A program made the position numbers and the translations under genes. Shown here one piece after another: positions 19,883 through 29,140 of a stretch of DNA of 64,000 nt. Origin of the DNA: CAVVEC01 sp963770485 (lineage in GTDB: Bacteria; Acidobacteriota; Terriglobia; Terriglobales; Acidobacteriaceae); contig CAVYPX010000009.1 in the NCBI GenBank assembly GCA_963770485.1, forward strand, positions 124,001-188,000. The letters run 5' to 3'. The notes below the pieces were generated by a model that saw nothing but the letters and a program-made list of their open reading frames with translations, ran no database searches and was not told where the DNA came from. Numbering within the stretch: position 1 is the first letter of the stretch; every line of letters begins with the position of its first letter.

Positions 19883-20305
19883 TCATCTCTGACTTAAACC
19901 CAGATCGTGGAGGCGCTCCTTGATCTTCTTCAAGGCGCGTTCTTCCGGTTCGCCGGCAGGTTGTAGCGCCTGATGCGTGATCCTAATTCGCAGCATCCCC
20001 TCTTCCTGGAATTGCACTTTGGTGTTCAAGACGAGGGTCGAGGGAAACGGAATGACCTCCACTAAGCAGGCCTCGCCGGTGTCAGGTAAGATCGTCTCCA
20101 CCAGCTTCTTTAAGGCCACGTAACCGAGTACATAATCCCGGCCAGGGTGCCGCACATGGCTGGGTTTGATACCGTACACCTCGATGTCAAACCCAGCCTG
20201 AATCCTCTTTGCGGTTCCGTGCGGTTCCTTCTGGACTATGTAGTAGGGCAGTACCTCGTAGCGGGCATGGGTCTGCTCAATCAATTCGCGAATATTCTCT
20301 GACAC
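19883..20305 (-). CDS. conserved hypothetical protein
   Basis: 140 residues from GTG 20305, preceded by AAGGAGG. The sequence looks like a folded alpha/beta protein (YEVLPYYIVQKEPHGT, FDIEVYGIKPSH) ending in a basic helix (ALKKIKERLHDLG). No signal peptide, no family recognised. A sigma54-type promoter lies 34 nt upstream, the same 17-mer as the one before the gene at 20383. Confidence 0.6.
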   Translation of the reverse strand: MSENIRELIEQTHARYEVLPYYIVQKEPHGTAKRIQAGFDIEVYGIKPSHVRHPGRDYVLGYVALKKLVETILPDTGEACLVEVIPFPSTLVLNTKVQFQEEGMLRIRITHQALQPAGEPEERALKKIKERLHDLGLSQR

Positions 20306-20338
20306 GTTCGAAGCGCCTCCTTACCCGCCATGCCGAAG

Positions 20339-20355
20339 TGCATGTGGCTTGCCAA
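20339..20355 (-). promoter_or_regulatory. sigma54-type promoter
   Basis: Minus strand TTGGCAAGCCACATGCA, ideal spacing. It is identical over the whole 17-mer, and a few bases beyond, to the site at 20789-20805. A start near 20327 gives a short leader to the GTG at 20305. Confidence 0.65.
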
Positions 20356-20382
20356 TCGTTTTCTGCTCCTCTCCCACCCGAC

Positions 20383-20736
20383 TTACTTGGACTGCTTGGG
20401 TTTCGCGGCAGGTTTCTGGCTTTCTATCGGTACCTCAAACGACCGGCCTAATATGTCGTTGTAGGTAATTGTGTTTTTCCCCACCAGCACGAGCAACTCG
20501 CGCCCTGCAACATATTCCGGGGTAATCTCGCCCAATGGTGGTGTGTAGAGCACTACATAAATCGTGTCGCCCACTTTGACGGAAACGTCATAGCTGGCGA
20601 CATCAGAGCCATCACGAGCTGCAGCCTGATGAGGCTTGACTTCAGTGATGGTGCACACTTCATACTTCGATGTGGACTGGCAAACGGCCGGAAACGCCAC
20701 CAAACAGATACCGATCGCCAACATTAGCCTCAGCAT
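20383..20736 (-). CDS. small secreted protein, paralog of 37669-38007
   Basis: 117 residues from ATG 20736, which follows GGAAGGAGG. A signal peptide ends near PAVCQS. The mature part includes SYDVSVKVGDTIYVVLYTPPLG and LLVLVGKNTITYNDILG. The gene at 37669-38007 encodes a protein with the same order and about two-thirds identity by eye, including TITYNDILGxSFEVPI. Likely a small beta-rich periplasmic protein of unknown role. It has its own sigma54-type promoter. Confidence 0.7.
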   Translation of the reverse strand: MLRLMLAIGICLVAFPAVCQSTSKYEVCTITEVKPHQAAARDGSDVASYDVSVKVGDTIYVVLYTPPLGEITPEYVAGRELLVLVGKNTITYNDILGRSFEVPIESQKPAAKPKQSK

Positions 20737-20774
20737 AAATCCCTCCTTCCAATACCGGACTTGCCATTGCGAAC

Positions 20775-21104
20775 CTACCATGCAGAACTGCATGTGGCTT
20801 GCCAATCGTCTTCTATTCCGGAAACTGGCCCGCTGCTTCGCCAGGCTTCGACACTTAACTCTGTTGGCTCGCGGCGTGGTGAGCTTCGATGCAGCAGCAC
20901 TTCTGCAACCATGCGAACGCTGTAGTCGTTATCATCGAGTGCCGCGAGGAGCTCTTGATAGGCACCGAGGTTCCCTCTGTTGTGCCACTCCAAATGGCAA
21001 ACAAAGAGGTACAACGGGTCGCGATGTCCGACGTTCTCCGACATCTCAGTCAGCTCGATCTGTTTCCTTGCATTCGCCTCAACGGGTACCTCAATCGCCG
21101 ACAT
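20775..21104 (-). CDS. small protein with HEAT-like segment
   Basis: 109 residues. The part GAYQELLAALDDNDYSVRMVAEVLLHRSS resembles one HEAT-type helical repeat, and CHLEWHNRGNL precedes it. The ATG at 21104 is 15 nt after the stop of the upstream membrane protein gene; ATG 21044 is a possible start. It belongs to a run of four minus-strand small genes. Its last codons overlap the sigma54-type promoter of the next gene. Function unknown. Confidence 0.5.
   Translation of the reverse strand: MSAIEVPVEANARKQIELTEMSENVGHRDPLYLFVCHLEWHNRGNLGAYQELLAALDDNDYSVRMVAEVLLHRSSPRREPTELSVEAWRSSGPVSGIEDDWQATCSSAW
20789..20805 (-). promoter_or_regulatory. sigma54-type promoter
   Basis: Minus strand TTGGCAAGCCACATGCA, the same 17-mer as 20339-20355, 53 nt upstream of the secreted protein start at 20736. 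Confidence 0.65.
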
Positions 21105-21119
21105 CTTTGGCCGTTCGTC

Positions 21120-21335
21120 TCAGTGTTTGGTGTCGCCGATGACCTCCCTGGCCACCATGCTGACCGCATCAACCGTTAGCAGGAGAAATACAACACCGAT
21201 CAGCGCAAACGCCGCAAAAAGGTTTTCATCGGCGGTTTCGGCGCGGTGCAAGAGATTGATCGGGTAAATTAGTGCCAGGACGTTAACCGTAGCTAACACC
21301 TTCCAGAACTGCGTATTTGGTTTGTTTCTTTTCAT
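21120..21335 (-). CDS. small two-helix membrane protein
   Basis: 71 residues from ATG 21335; GTG 21341 is the alternative. Two hydrophobic helices (VLATVNVLALIYPINLL and AAFALIGVVFLLLTVDAV) are joined by a short acidic loop. The ATG overlaps the stop of the upstream gene as ATGA, showing translational coupling. No family recognised. Confidence 0.55.
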   Translation of the reverse strand: MKRNKPNTQFWKVLATVNVLALIYPINLLHRAETADENLFAAFALIGVVFLLLTVDAVSMVAREVIGDTKH

Positions 21336-21595
21336 TTCCACAACCTCGAAAGAGCAACAAATAGTGCGTTCCGCTCACTTGCCCACATTTGTCCTGTGGT
21401 CTGTTCGTCGACTGCTAGCTCATTTACCAGGAATAAACTCATCCTGCAGTTGCTTTTGCTGCAGACCATGAGAGCTAGTTCTCCAGGAGTGCACTGCTCA
21501 ACATTCACGCAGTGTTCAGTCCCGCAGGCCCAACAATGAAGCACCAATACTTCTCCATCGACTCGAACTGCTTTCAAATAGGCCTCTGTGCTCAT
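21332..21595 (-). CDS. small cysteine-rich protein, probable zinc-binding
   Basis: 87 residues from ATG 21595. HCWACGTEHC and CSKSNC provide two cysteine pairs suited to a zinc ribbon. The rest is helical. It is coupled to the membrane protein that follows. Function unknown. Confidence 0.55.
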   Translation of the reverse strand: MSTEAYLKAVRVDGEVLVLHCWACGTEHCVNVEQCTPGELALMVCSKSNCRMSLFLVNELAVDEQTTGQMWASERNALFVALSRLWK

Positions 21596-21694
21596 CGATG
21601 GTCTCTCGGGTAATCTGCCGCCGGCCTCATGCTGCTTGTGCCAACTGACATCTCGATAACGCATGAAGCGAAAGTTGACGCCCATTGTGGTTCC

Positions 21695-21889
21695 TCACGC
21701 AATTCGAAACCTGGTCGGTACATGTGCCAGTGGCAGACGGCGCTTGATCGACATCGTTTCCAGCGAATACCCATATTTCGCCCCACAGGCACAACAGACG
21801 CGGTAGGTCTGACCCTCCAGAGTGAAAACGCGGCTGAGGCGGTGATGGCAACCGAACAGGAAATCAAGGACCGTCACGAGTCTCGCCAT
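21695..21889 (-). CDS. small zinc-ribbon-like protein
   Basis: 64 residues from ATG 21889, which follows GGAAGGAGG. FGCHHRLSR and VCCACGAKYGYSLETM give a CxH...CxxC arrangement of the kind common in short acidobacterial proteins. A sigma54-type promoter lies 43 nt upstream; this gene would head the run down to 20775. Function unknown. Confidence 0.65.
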   Translation of the reverse strand: MARLVTVLDFLFGCHHRLSRVFTLEGQTYRVCCACGAKYGYSLETMSIKRRLPLAHVPTRFRIA

Positions 21890-21931
21890 AATCCCTCCTT
21901 CCGCGGCAGAACTGAAATTCATCCTTGAAAG

Positions 21932-21948
21932 TGCAGGTCATTTGCCAA
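21932..21948 (-). promoter_or_regulatory. sigma54-type promoter of the small-protein run
   Basis: Minus strand TTGGCAAATGACCTGCA, ideal spacing, transcript start near 21920, about 30 nt before the ATG at 21889. Confidence 0.65.
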
Positions 21949-22106
21949 TTCGAACCTTCCGTTAAGCTCATGGTCCTTTTGGCAATCCCAGCATTCTGCC
22001 CGCGTGATGTCGCGACCTTTCGAGGGCAGTGCCGCAATGTGGGCGCGGATGTAAGGCCAAACAGGCCCCATTTCGCCGGAATGCAGCCCGTTGCGGCGTT
22101 GGTCTT

Positions 22107-22123
22107 TTGGCAAGCTAAATGCG
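22107..22123 (+). promoter_or_regulatory. sigma54-type promoter of the glycosyltransferase operon
   Basis: TTGGCAAGCTAAATGCG has ideal -24 sequence and correct spacing. It precedes the gene at 22224, the first of five tightly packed genes. Confidence 0.6.
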
Positions 22124-22223
22124 TTAACACGGCTGAGATAAGCAGCGGGACTGAAGCGGCTGACGAACGATGCACTGCCCCTGCGGTCGCACGGCAATCT
22201 CAAGTATCAGCGAAGGACTAGAT

Positions 22224-22442
22224 ATGTACTCCACAAAGTCAGTCAACGGCCTCCCTGCGATCCAGTACGACGGAAGGAACGTCTTGAGTGTCTGGAATCA
22301 GGACTGGAATTTTGCACACGAGCTATGTGAGCTACTCAACGAACTGGCGGATCAGCCGCCGGAACTGTTGCTGACTGAGGGTGACCGGAAATGGCTTAAG
22401 GCCATCGATCGCGCCTTCAAAGGGAAGGTGAAACATGCCTGA
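22224..22442 (+). CDS. small hypothetical protein
   Basis: 72 residues from ATG 22224, preceded by GAAGGA. Acidic and helical (NFAHELCELLNELADQPPELL). It overlaps the following glycosyltransferase by 8 nt, so it is translationally linked to it. No family recognised. Confidence 0.6.
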   Translation: MYSTKSVNGLPAIQYDGRNVLSVWNQDWNFAHELCELLNELADQPPELLLTEGDRKWLKAIDRAFKGKVKHA

Positions 22443-23421
22443 CCTCAAGACCACGGGGGTGGTTTCTATCGTCGTTCCCTTTCATAACGAAGAAGCCAAC
22501 GTCAGCGAATTGTACGCGCGACTACACGCGGTGATGCAAGGCATCAATCGTGACTACCAGTTCGTGTTTGTCGATGATGGAAGCACTGATCTCACCTACA
22601 AGTTGCTCAAGGAGCTTGCGCTGGTCGATCCTCGCGTTACAGTCGTCAAGTTGCGTCGCAATTTCGGGCAGACCGGAGCGCTGGCTGCTGGCTTTGCGCA
22701 TAGCACTGGCGAATACGTCATCGCAATGGATGGTGACCTTCAGCACGACCCCGCCGAGATTTCCTTCTTTTTGGAGAAGTTGGAAGAGGGGTACGACATT
22801 GTGAGCGGCTGGCGCAAACATCGCATCGACAACTTGTGGCTGCGCAAAATTCCCTCTCGCTGTGCCAACTGGCTTATGGCAAAGCTCAGCGGTGTGAACA
22901 TTCACGATTTTGGAACCACGTTTAAAGCATACCGTGGCGAACTGCTCCGGCAATTGCCGCTCTATGGTGAGATGCACCGGTTCATCCCGGCTATAGCTTC
23001 GGCGTACGGTGCATCGATCTGTGAAATCCCTATTCAGAACAACCATCGGAAGAATGGTGTGTCGCACTACAATTTGTCGCGCACCTTCCGCGTACTGTTC
23101 GATCTCATTACGATCCGGTTTCTTCTCCGTTACATGTCGCGGCCGCTTCATTTCTTCGGCCGGCTCGGGCTCATAAATATGACCGTGGGATCAACAATAG
23201 CCTTTGCGCTGTTCGCGTGGAAAGTCATTTCCGGGATCAGCATTGTGCAGCAACACGGATTGCTGATGATCTTTGCCGCAATCCTTATTTTGGTGGGTCT
23301 CCAACTGCTGGCGGTCGGACTTCTCGGTGAGTTGCAAGTCTGGCAGTACTTCAATCGATCTGCCCGGACTCCTTATTCCGTATCTGAGGTTCTCGAGGTG
23401 CGCGCGGTGGCAGCCGACTAG
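22435..23421 (+). CDS. glycosyltransferase family 2, DPM1/GtrB-like
   Basis: 328 residues. The GT-A domain (about 8-230) shows SIVVPFHNEEANV, FVDDGSTD and AMDGDLQHDP with the metal-binding acidic motif, followed by RKNGVSHYN. Two C-terminal transmembrane helices (about 240-300) match polyprenyl-phosphate sugar transferases. It likely loads a sugar onto undecaprenyl phosphate at the inner membrane, for use by the family 39 enzyme encoded next. Confidence 0.9.
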   Translation: MPDLKTTGVVSIVVPFHNEEANVSELYARLHAVMQGINRDYQFVFVDDGSTDLTYKLLKELALVDPRVTVVKLRRNFGQTGALAAGFAHSTGEYVIAMDGDLQHDPAEISFFLEKLEEGYDIVSGWRKHRIDNLWLRKIPSRCANWLMAKLSGVNIHDFGTTFKAYRGELLRQLPLYGEMHRFIPAIASAYGASICEIPIQNNHRKNGVSHYNLSRTFRVLFDLITIRFLLRYMSRPLHFFGRLGLINMTVGSTIAFALFAWKVISGISIVQQHGLLMIFAAILILVGLQLLAVGLLGELQVWQYFNRSARTPYSVSEVLEVRAVAAD

Positions 23422-23428
23422 GTGCTAT

Positions 23429-25156
23429 GTGCTAACTGACATTCAAGATCGTTCTTTTGCGTGGCGCCGGGACGCCGCCATTGCGCTTCTGCTGATGCTC
23501 CTGGCCTTTGCCGTTCGCATCAATAAAATCGGATTCAACAGTTTGTCCGAGGATGAATCGGCGAAGTGGTTGGCGGTGCAAGAGTATCGTCATGGGCACT
23601 TTGCGGGCATAAACAGTGAGCACCCCATGTTGCCCAAAATGCTCGAATGGGCCAGCCTCTCGATTGGTGAGCGCTGGAACGCCGTGGCCTCACTCCATAG
23701 CTGGCCATCGATGAATCGTGAGGGCTGGCTTCGACTTCCCAATGTGCTTTTCGGCGCAGCCACGGCCGCCATCCTTTATTTATTCTGCCGTCAACTGATG
23801 GGGATCGCTGGCTCTTTTGCGGCCGCTTTCTTCTGGGCAGTCGCTCCATTACCCGTCGCGATAAATCGCCTTGCCAAGGAAGAAACACCGCTCACATTGT
23901 TCACTCTGCTGGCTTGTTACTTGTACAGCCGGGCAAAACAGGCAAGCGCCGAGACCAGCACACGCCGATGGCATAACCTGAGCGGAATCGCCTTTGGATT
24001 GGCGATAGCATCGCAATACATGATCCATCTATTTGGACTGAACGCGCTTGCCTGGCATCTGGCTGGGCGAAGAGGGCTGGACCACAAGCGCCTGGGATAC
24101 CTCCGACTGCTTGTCATGCTATTTATGGCTCTTTTGCTGGCGAATCCGCTGATCGTTTCGCCAACTAGCTGTATTTCTGCGATCCATTGGCTGCAGCACG
24201 CCGGGATCCGGCACACTGGATATGACTTTGCTGGCAAACTGTATCCAAACTTTCCTGGGCGGATGTTTTCTGGCGTGCCCTGGTATTTTTATTTCTGGCT
24301 GCTGCTGGTAAAAACACCTATTCCGATCCTGGCGGCGATCGTAATTGGGAGCATATTGCTTTTACGTGATCGCCTGACTCTCGTTTCGTGCTTTTTCTTC
24401 ACACTCGGATTGGTTCAACTGCTCTCGCTCTCGGTTTGCGGAGCGAAGTGGATCCGCTATTCGCTTATCGTGCTGCCTTTTCTATTCATGGCCGCTGGTT
24501 ATGCCATTCAACATATCTGGCACTATGTAAGGCAGAGAGAAGTATCGCTGGTTCCGGTCGGAATGGCGGCTGTCATTCTGTTTGGGTGGCCTCTGGTCGA
24601 ACTGCGCGCCTGGACGCCATATTACCCGTTTTACTTAAACTCAATTGGCGGCGGAAGAAGCAACATTACCCGGTACTTTGCCCCCGATGAGGTTTCAGAA
24701 TTTGACACGCGCCAAGTCGCGGACAAAATCTGCCCTACAGCTCCCGCAAACGTCAGGCTGGCAACGGCTCGTCCCCTGAGCATGAACTTCTATGTTGAGA
24801 GCTGTGGGCGCCCAGACATTCAAGTTGTGCCTCTTTACGATGCCTCATATGTGCCTCATCAAGGAGATCTAATCGTTCTTGAACCATCGCGTCGATTTCT
24901 TGAGACGCAACGATTTTTCGATTTTCTGACACAATCGGATATGCCCAGTGAGCAAATCCGTGTTGGACCGGTTATGGCGAGTACGGTTTATGTCTTCCAG
25001 TCGTCCGCACCTTTTCCGAACGGCGGTCGCCAGGAAATGACTGTTGCGCAATCGCGAAAGCCACAATTTTCGTTCTATCCAAACGCTCACACACCAAACT
25101 GGGCGAGTGCCCACATTGCTTCTTTGTGGCGGCTCCCCGTGAGGCGAAATCCATGA
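23429..25156 (+). CDS. glycosyltransferase family 39 (ArnT/PMT-like)
   Basis: 575 residues from GTG 23429, 8 nt after the family 2 gene; AGGTG lies just upstream. The first periplasmic loop has SEDESAKW with the acidic pair typical of GT39, and SEHPMLPK. About eleven hydrophobic segments follow, then a soluble C-terminal domain. It would transfer a sugar from a polyprenyl carrier to lipid A, a glycan or a protein in the periplasm; the acceptor is unknown. It overlaps the next gene as ATGA. Confidence 0.85.
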   Translation: MLTDIQDRSFAWRRDAAIALLLMLLAFAVRINKIGFNSLSEDESAKWLAVQEYRHGHFAGINSEHPMLPKMLEWASLSIGERWNAVASLHSWPSMNREGWLRLPNVLFGAATAAILYLFCRQLMGIAGSFAAAFFWAVAPLPVAINRLAKEETPLTLFTLLACYLYSRAKQASAETSTRRWHNLSGIAFGLAIASQYMIHLFGLNALAWHLAGRRGLDHKRLGYLRLLVMLFMALLLANPLIVSPTSCISAIHWLQHAGIRHTGYDFAGKLYPNFPGRMFSGVPWYFYFWLLLVKTPIPILAAIVIGSILLLRDRLTLVSCFFFTLGLVQLLSLSVCGAKWIRYSLIVLPFLFMAAGYAIQHIWHYVRQREVSLVPVGMAAVILFGWPLVELRAWTPYYPFYLNSIGGGRSNITRYFAPDEVSEFDTRQVADKICPTAPANVRLATARPLSMNFYVESCGRPDIQVVPLYDASYVPHQGDLIVLEPSRRFLETQRFFDFLTQSDMPSEQIRVGPVMASTVYVFQSSAPFPNGGRQEMTVAQSRKPQFSFYPNAHTPNWASAHIASLWRLPVRRNP

Positions 25157-25947
25157 CTATTTTTTCCGAACCCATGAATTCTCTTGCGCGAAATCTTCTA
25201 CGCACATTAGTTCTTCCGCTGCTCTGCTTTCCGGGAGTCGCACAGCAGACTACGGTGGCAGCCCCACTGACAGCGGACGAGGTTATGCAGCGTGTAGCTG
25301 ATAACAATGAGCTGCGCGCCAAGACGCTCGAGACTTATTCCAGTATCCGCAGCTACCACCTTGAATGCCACTGCCTATCGCACAAAAAGGCAGATATGGT
25401 CGTCCGCGTCGATTACCAGGCGCCCAATAAAAAGGACTTCACCATTCTGGAGGAAAGCGGATCAGGTACCGTGCGGCACAAAGTCTTCAAGAAACTCCTG
25501 GAGGCCGAACAGGAGTCCATGCAGGACGAAAACCAGCAGCGCTCGGCTGTGACTTCGAATAACTACACATTTCAAATTTCTGATTATCAAAAGAGGGAGG
25601 CCGGCGAATTCTACGTGCTCGATGCGCAGCCGCGAAGCAAGAACAAGTTTCTGTTTCGAGGCCACATTTGGGTGAATGCAAAAGACTTCGCGATAACTCG
25701 AGTCGAGGGCGAGCCAGCTGTCAACCCTTCCTGGTGGACTGTCAAAACTGACTTCAAACGTCGCTACCAGAAAATCGGTAACTTCTGGTTGCCGGAATCC
25801 AACGAGAGCGAAACGAAGGTGCGCGTTCTCGGCACAGCGGTTCTAAGCATTGAATATCGCGATTACCAGATCACGCAGGCTGGAGGCGCAATAGTAGCCT
25901 CACCCCACAGCGATGCACTCGCAGCTACAGTAGCCGAAGAGTTTTAA
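25153..25947 (+). CDS. periplasmic LolA-like outer membrane lipoprotein-sorting family protein
   Basis: 264 residues. ATG 25153 overlaps the stop of the GT39 gene and follows GTGAGG; a signal peptide ends near GVAQQT. The mature part (SIRSYHLECHCLSH, TFQISDYQKREAGEFYVLDAQP, HIWVNAKDFAITRVEG) has the strand pattern of LolA-fold proteins that handle lipids or lipoproteins. Probably works on the product of the two glycosyltransferases, by position only. Confidence 0.7.
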   Translation: MTIFSEPMNSLARNLLRTLVLPLLCFPGVAQQTTVAAPLTADEVMQRVADNNELRAKTLETYSSIRSYHLECHCLSHKKADMVVRVDYQAPNKKDFTILEESGSGTVRHKVFKKLLEAEQESMQDENQQRSAVTSNNYTFQISDYQKREAGEFYVLDAQPRSKNKFLFRGHIWVNAKDFAITRVEGEPAVNPSWWTVKTDFKRRYQKIGNFWLPESNESETKVRVLGTAVLSIEYRDYQITQAGGAIVASPHSDALAATVAEEF

Positions 25948-25957
25948 AGGCAAACCC

Positions 25958-27449
25958 ATGTTTTCGCCAACCGTTGCGCCACCGAAACCAGTCGCGCCAG
26001 TTAGCACTTCGCCCGCCACTTCCAAACAGCTTTGAAAATGGATTGGGCCGCTGGCCCTGGGACTCATACTTATTCTGATACCGGCGCCTTCCGGCCTGAC
26101 CGCGACAGCGTGGCATTACTTCGCACTATTCGCCGCTGTCATTGCCGCCCTTATTACGGAACCGCTGCCCGGCGCAGCCATCGGTTTTATCGGCGTTACA
26201 GTTGCCTCCGCGCTGCTGTTGGTTGGGAAAACGCCGGCCGACGCCACCAAATGGGCTCTCTCGGGATTCTCCAATGATGCGGTATGGCTCATTTTTGCCG
26301 CCAACATGTTCGCGCTCGGATATGAAGCCACCGGTCTTGGCCGGCGCATCGCGTTGCTGCTGGTCAAGGCACTGGGCCGCCGCACCCTTGGTCTGGGTTA
26401 CGCCATTGCTCTCTCCGATCTCTTTCTTGCTCCGGTGATGCCGTCGAACACGGCGCGCAGTGGCGGCACCGTCTATCCGATTGTGAAGAATATCCCGCCA
26501 CTCTACGGGTCATTTCCGAACGATAACCCGCGAAAGATGGGTGGGTACCTGCTGTGGACCGGGTTTGCCACCACCTGCGTCACCAGTTCCATGTTTTTGA
26601 CCGCGCTCGCGCCCAACCTGCTGGCAGTGGAAATTGCGCGCAAGCTCGCGCACGTGGATATCTCGTGGGGCTTGTGGGCACTGGGCTTTCTGCCGGTCGG
26701 GATTCCTGTTGTTCGCGGCGACACCGTTGCTTGCCTATTTCCTTTATCCGCCCGAGATCAAGCGCGGCGACGAGGTTGCACGCTGGGCGGGCGGCGAGCT
26801 CATCAGCATGGGACGGATCACTCGGCCTGAAGTGACCATGGGTTTGCTGGCCATGGCAGCGCTGGTTGGCTGGATCGGCGGCAGCCGCTGGATAAGCCCG
26901 GTCACGGTAGCTCTGGCTGTAATCTCCGTGATGCTGCTCGCCAGGGTGGTCACCTGGAATGACATCCTTGCTAATAAACAGGCCTGGAGCGTCCTGGTCT
27001 GGTTTGCCACGTTAGTTGCGATGGCTGAAGGGCTCGGCAATGTTGGCTTCCTCGCCTGGTTCGGCTCCCGGGCAGCCACTTACATGACCCGCATTCCACT
27101 GGTTCCAATGTTGATCGCGGTCGTCACAGTCTTCTTCGTCATCCACTATCTATTTGCCAGCATCACGGCGCAGACGACCGCGCTGCTGCCCGTTTTCCTG
27201 CTAGCCGTCCTGTCGGTGCCGGGCGTTCCTGCCAGGGCCATCACCCTTGTTCTGCTTTACTCGCTGGGTTTGATGGGCGTCCTGACTCCCTATGCCAGCG
27301 GGCCTGCGCCAATCTGGTATAGCAGCGGCTACATCCCCACCAAAGACTTTTGGCGACTGGGTGCCAGCATGGGAGCGCTGTACCTGGCCGTGCTGCTGGC
27401 ACTCGGCTTGCCATTCGCAAATCAACTTCCTGGACTGACGGTGCGTTGA
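25958..27449 (+). pseudogene. DASS-family anion (dicarboxylate/sulfate) transporter, broken
   Basis: ATG 25958 follows AAAGG. After 25 codons an in-frame TGA (26033) stands where Trp is expected before KWIGPLALGL. Near 26703 the frame shifts by one extra base: GFLPVG continues in the other frame as FLLFAATPLLAYFLYPPEI. The joined protein is about 495 residues with some twelve membrane helices and the family patterns PSNTARSGGTVYPI and SITAQTTALLP, the two hairpin tips that bind sodium and substrate. With both a stop and a frameshift it is probably a true pseudogene. It closes the glycosyltransferase operon. Confidence 0.75.
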
Positions 27450-27514
27450 CTTGGTCGTTGGCGCAGTGGTCAACCGGAGGTTCTAGGCGATGGGCGAGCA
27501 AACTCTCCAGAAAC

Positions 27515-27700
27515 TCAACCTCCAAGCTGTGGAAGTGGTACGAGTTGCATGTTGAGAGCTGCGGCCTGCTTAGCTGTCCAACGTAGTTGTTGCTGTCGAT
27601 ATTTGGCTTCGTAATACTCGATTCCCTGATCCACGTAGTGGTGACCGAACTTGAGCATACGATAAGCAAGTTCGGGCCAGGGTGTGCGCCATCGCGGTGA
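27515..27700 (-). pseudogene. probable transposase C-terminal remnant
   Basis: The minus strand encodes YVDQGIEYYEAKYRQQQL followed by KQAAALNMQLVP, which resembles the tail of insertion-sequence transposases as far as I remember them. No catalytic domain, terminal inverted repeats or target duplication are visible, so the family cannot be named. Confidence 0.42.
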
Positions 27701-28146
27701 TCGCTTTTGAAAAAGAACATCGACGTGCGCTGCATTTGTGGGCTCGGCGCTCCTAATGATCACTACGGCTGTCCCGCTAGCATAAAGCACCCCGCCGGGC
27801 GTTCGTGCAATCTCACGTTGGTCGGCGCAGATGGTGATCCTTCAGCGATCCCGGGGAACAGAACCCGCAAAAAATGCGCCGACTATCCATCTCTTTCGTG
27901 AACACAGTTGAGAACACCGCAATCAAAGCAGAAATGGTGGGCCGATCGAGGGGTGCTCACGGGATATGGTCCGCGGCTGTCGAGTCATGATATTTCGACA
28001 CATCGACACACATCACACAACGAATTTGCCTATTAGCCTGTGCCCAAACCTGCATCTTCTCATGACCTTTTGCAGGCAGCTGACCTCATGTGGGCACACG
28101 GAATCCGATTTATATGTCCATGTCCATGCCCTGCAAAGAGTTCCAC
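27701..28146. other. gene-free interval
   Basis: No coding sequence or clear structure seen. It separates the transposase remnant from the sigma54-type promoter of the TonB gene. Confidence 0.45.
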
Positions 28147-28163
28147 TTGGCCCACAAAATGCC
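28147..28163 (+). promoter_or_regulatory. sigma54-type promoter of the tonB-like gene
   Basis: TTGGCCCACAAAATGCC, correct spacing, moderate boxes. Start near 28174, 38 nt before GTG 28212. Confidence 0.45.
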
Positions 28164-28211
28164 TTTACAGAAATGAGGCAACACCCGGCAGCTGACGCTC
28201 TGATCTGATCC

Positions 28212-29138
28212 GTGGCGCAATTCAACAGGGAGAGCGATGCTGCCTGGAAAGGTATCAATGTAATGGCAACTTGGGACCATCCTACAGACTTAGTTCGTCG
28301 CATTGCATATCCGACCCTTGTGCGGCCTGGGTTGCGAACTGATCCGCGGAGTGCAGCATTGCCGGCAGAAGGCAAAGAACAGCTTCCCGTTCGTTCCAGC
28401 CTGGAAGGAAAAGAAGTCGGCGACATTTTTTATCTGATCGAATCGCGACCGCGAAATCCCTGGGCGGCAATTGGATCGTTGGCCTTCATGTCAGTCCTCC
28501 TGCTGGCGCTAATTGCCATTCCGCTGTTTCACACAGATCCGCTCCCCAAGAGGGAAACGCTGACGATGTTATATCTACAGCCGCCACCGGCCGCTGCTGG
28601 CAATGCGGTGAAGTTTCAGCCGCCCAAGCCCGCGTCCACATACAGCTCGACAAGCATCGCCATTCCCACTCCAGTGCACATGACGCAAGAGGCGCCACCG
28701 CCTCCGGTCGGCGTAAGCAGCGGAGTGGTCGGCGGAGTTCCTGGCGGAGTGGTCGGCGGAATTCCCGGTGGAGTGCTTAGCGAAGTGCTGAGTAGCACGC
28801 GCAGCGCGCCTGCCCCGGCGAAAATGTCCGACCCGATGCCGGTTAAGAGAATCCGTGTCGCCTCCCGGGTAGTCGAGGCCAACTTGATCCACGATGTTGC
28901 GCCGACGTATCCGCCCGAGGCGGGACGGGCGCGGATTGAAGGGACGGTAGTGCTGCTGGCCGTAATCGGCAAGGATGGCAGCGTGCAAGATGTGCGAATC
29001 GAGAGCGGTTTGCCAATACTCACGCAAGCCGCTATCGATGCGGTGAAGCAATGGCGTTACAAGCCGTACATGATAGACGGAGAACCGGTTGAAGTTGACT
29101 CCCGGATCACAATCAACTTCACCCTTTCCGCAAGCTAG
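28212..29138 (+). CDS. TonB-family energy transducer
   Basis: 308 residues. A cytoplasmic N-terminal part (1-85), one membrane helix (WAAIGSLAFMSVLLLALIAI), a proline-rich stretch, and a repeat of GGV units (GGVPGGVVGGIPGGV) lead to the C-terminal TonB domain (about 220-305) with YPPEAGRARIEGTVVL and AVKQWRYKPY. It would couple inner membrane energy to outer membrane receptors. GTG 28212 or ATG 28263 may start it. The next gene begins 2 nt after its stop. Confidence 0.88.
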   Translation: MAQFNRESDAAWKGINVMATWDHPTDLVRRIAYPTLVRPGLRTDPRSAALPAEGKEQLPVRSSLEGKEVGDIFYLIESRPRNPWAAIGSLAFMSVLLLALIAIPLFHTDPLPKRETLTMLYLQPPPAAAGNAVKFQPPKPASTYSSTSIAIPTPVHMTQEAPPPPVGVSSGVVGGVPGGVVGGIPGGVLSEVLSSTRSAPAPAKMSDPMPVKRIRVASRVVEANLIHDVAPTYPPEAGRARIEGTVVLLAVIGKDGSVQDVRIESGLPILTQAAIDAVKQWRYKPYMIDGEPVEVDSRITINFTLSAS

Positions 29139-29140
29139 GA

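Noticed and set aside
21919..22071. Minus-strand frame with a CxxC motif and MGPVWPYIRAHI start
   Set aside because: No ribosome site, and it overlaps the sigma54-type promoter of the zinc-ribbon gene.
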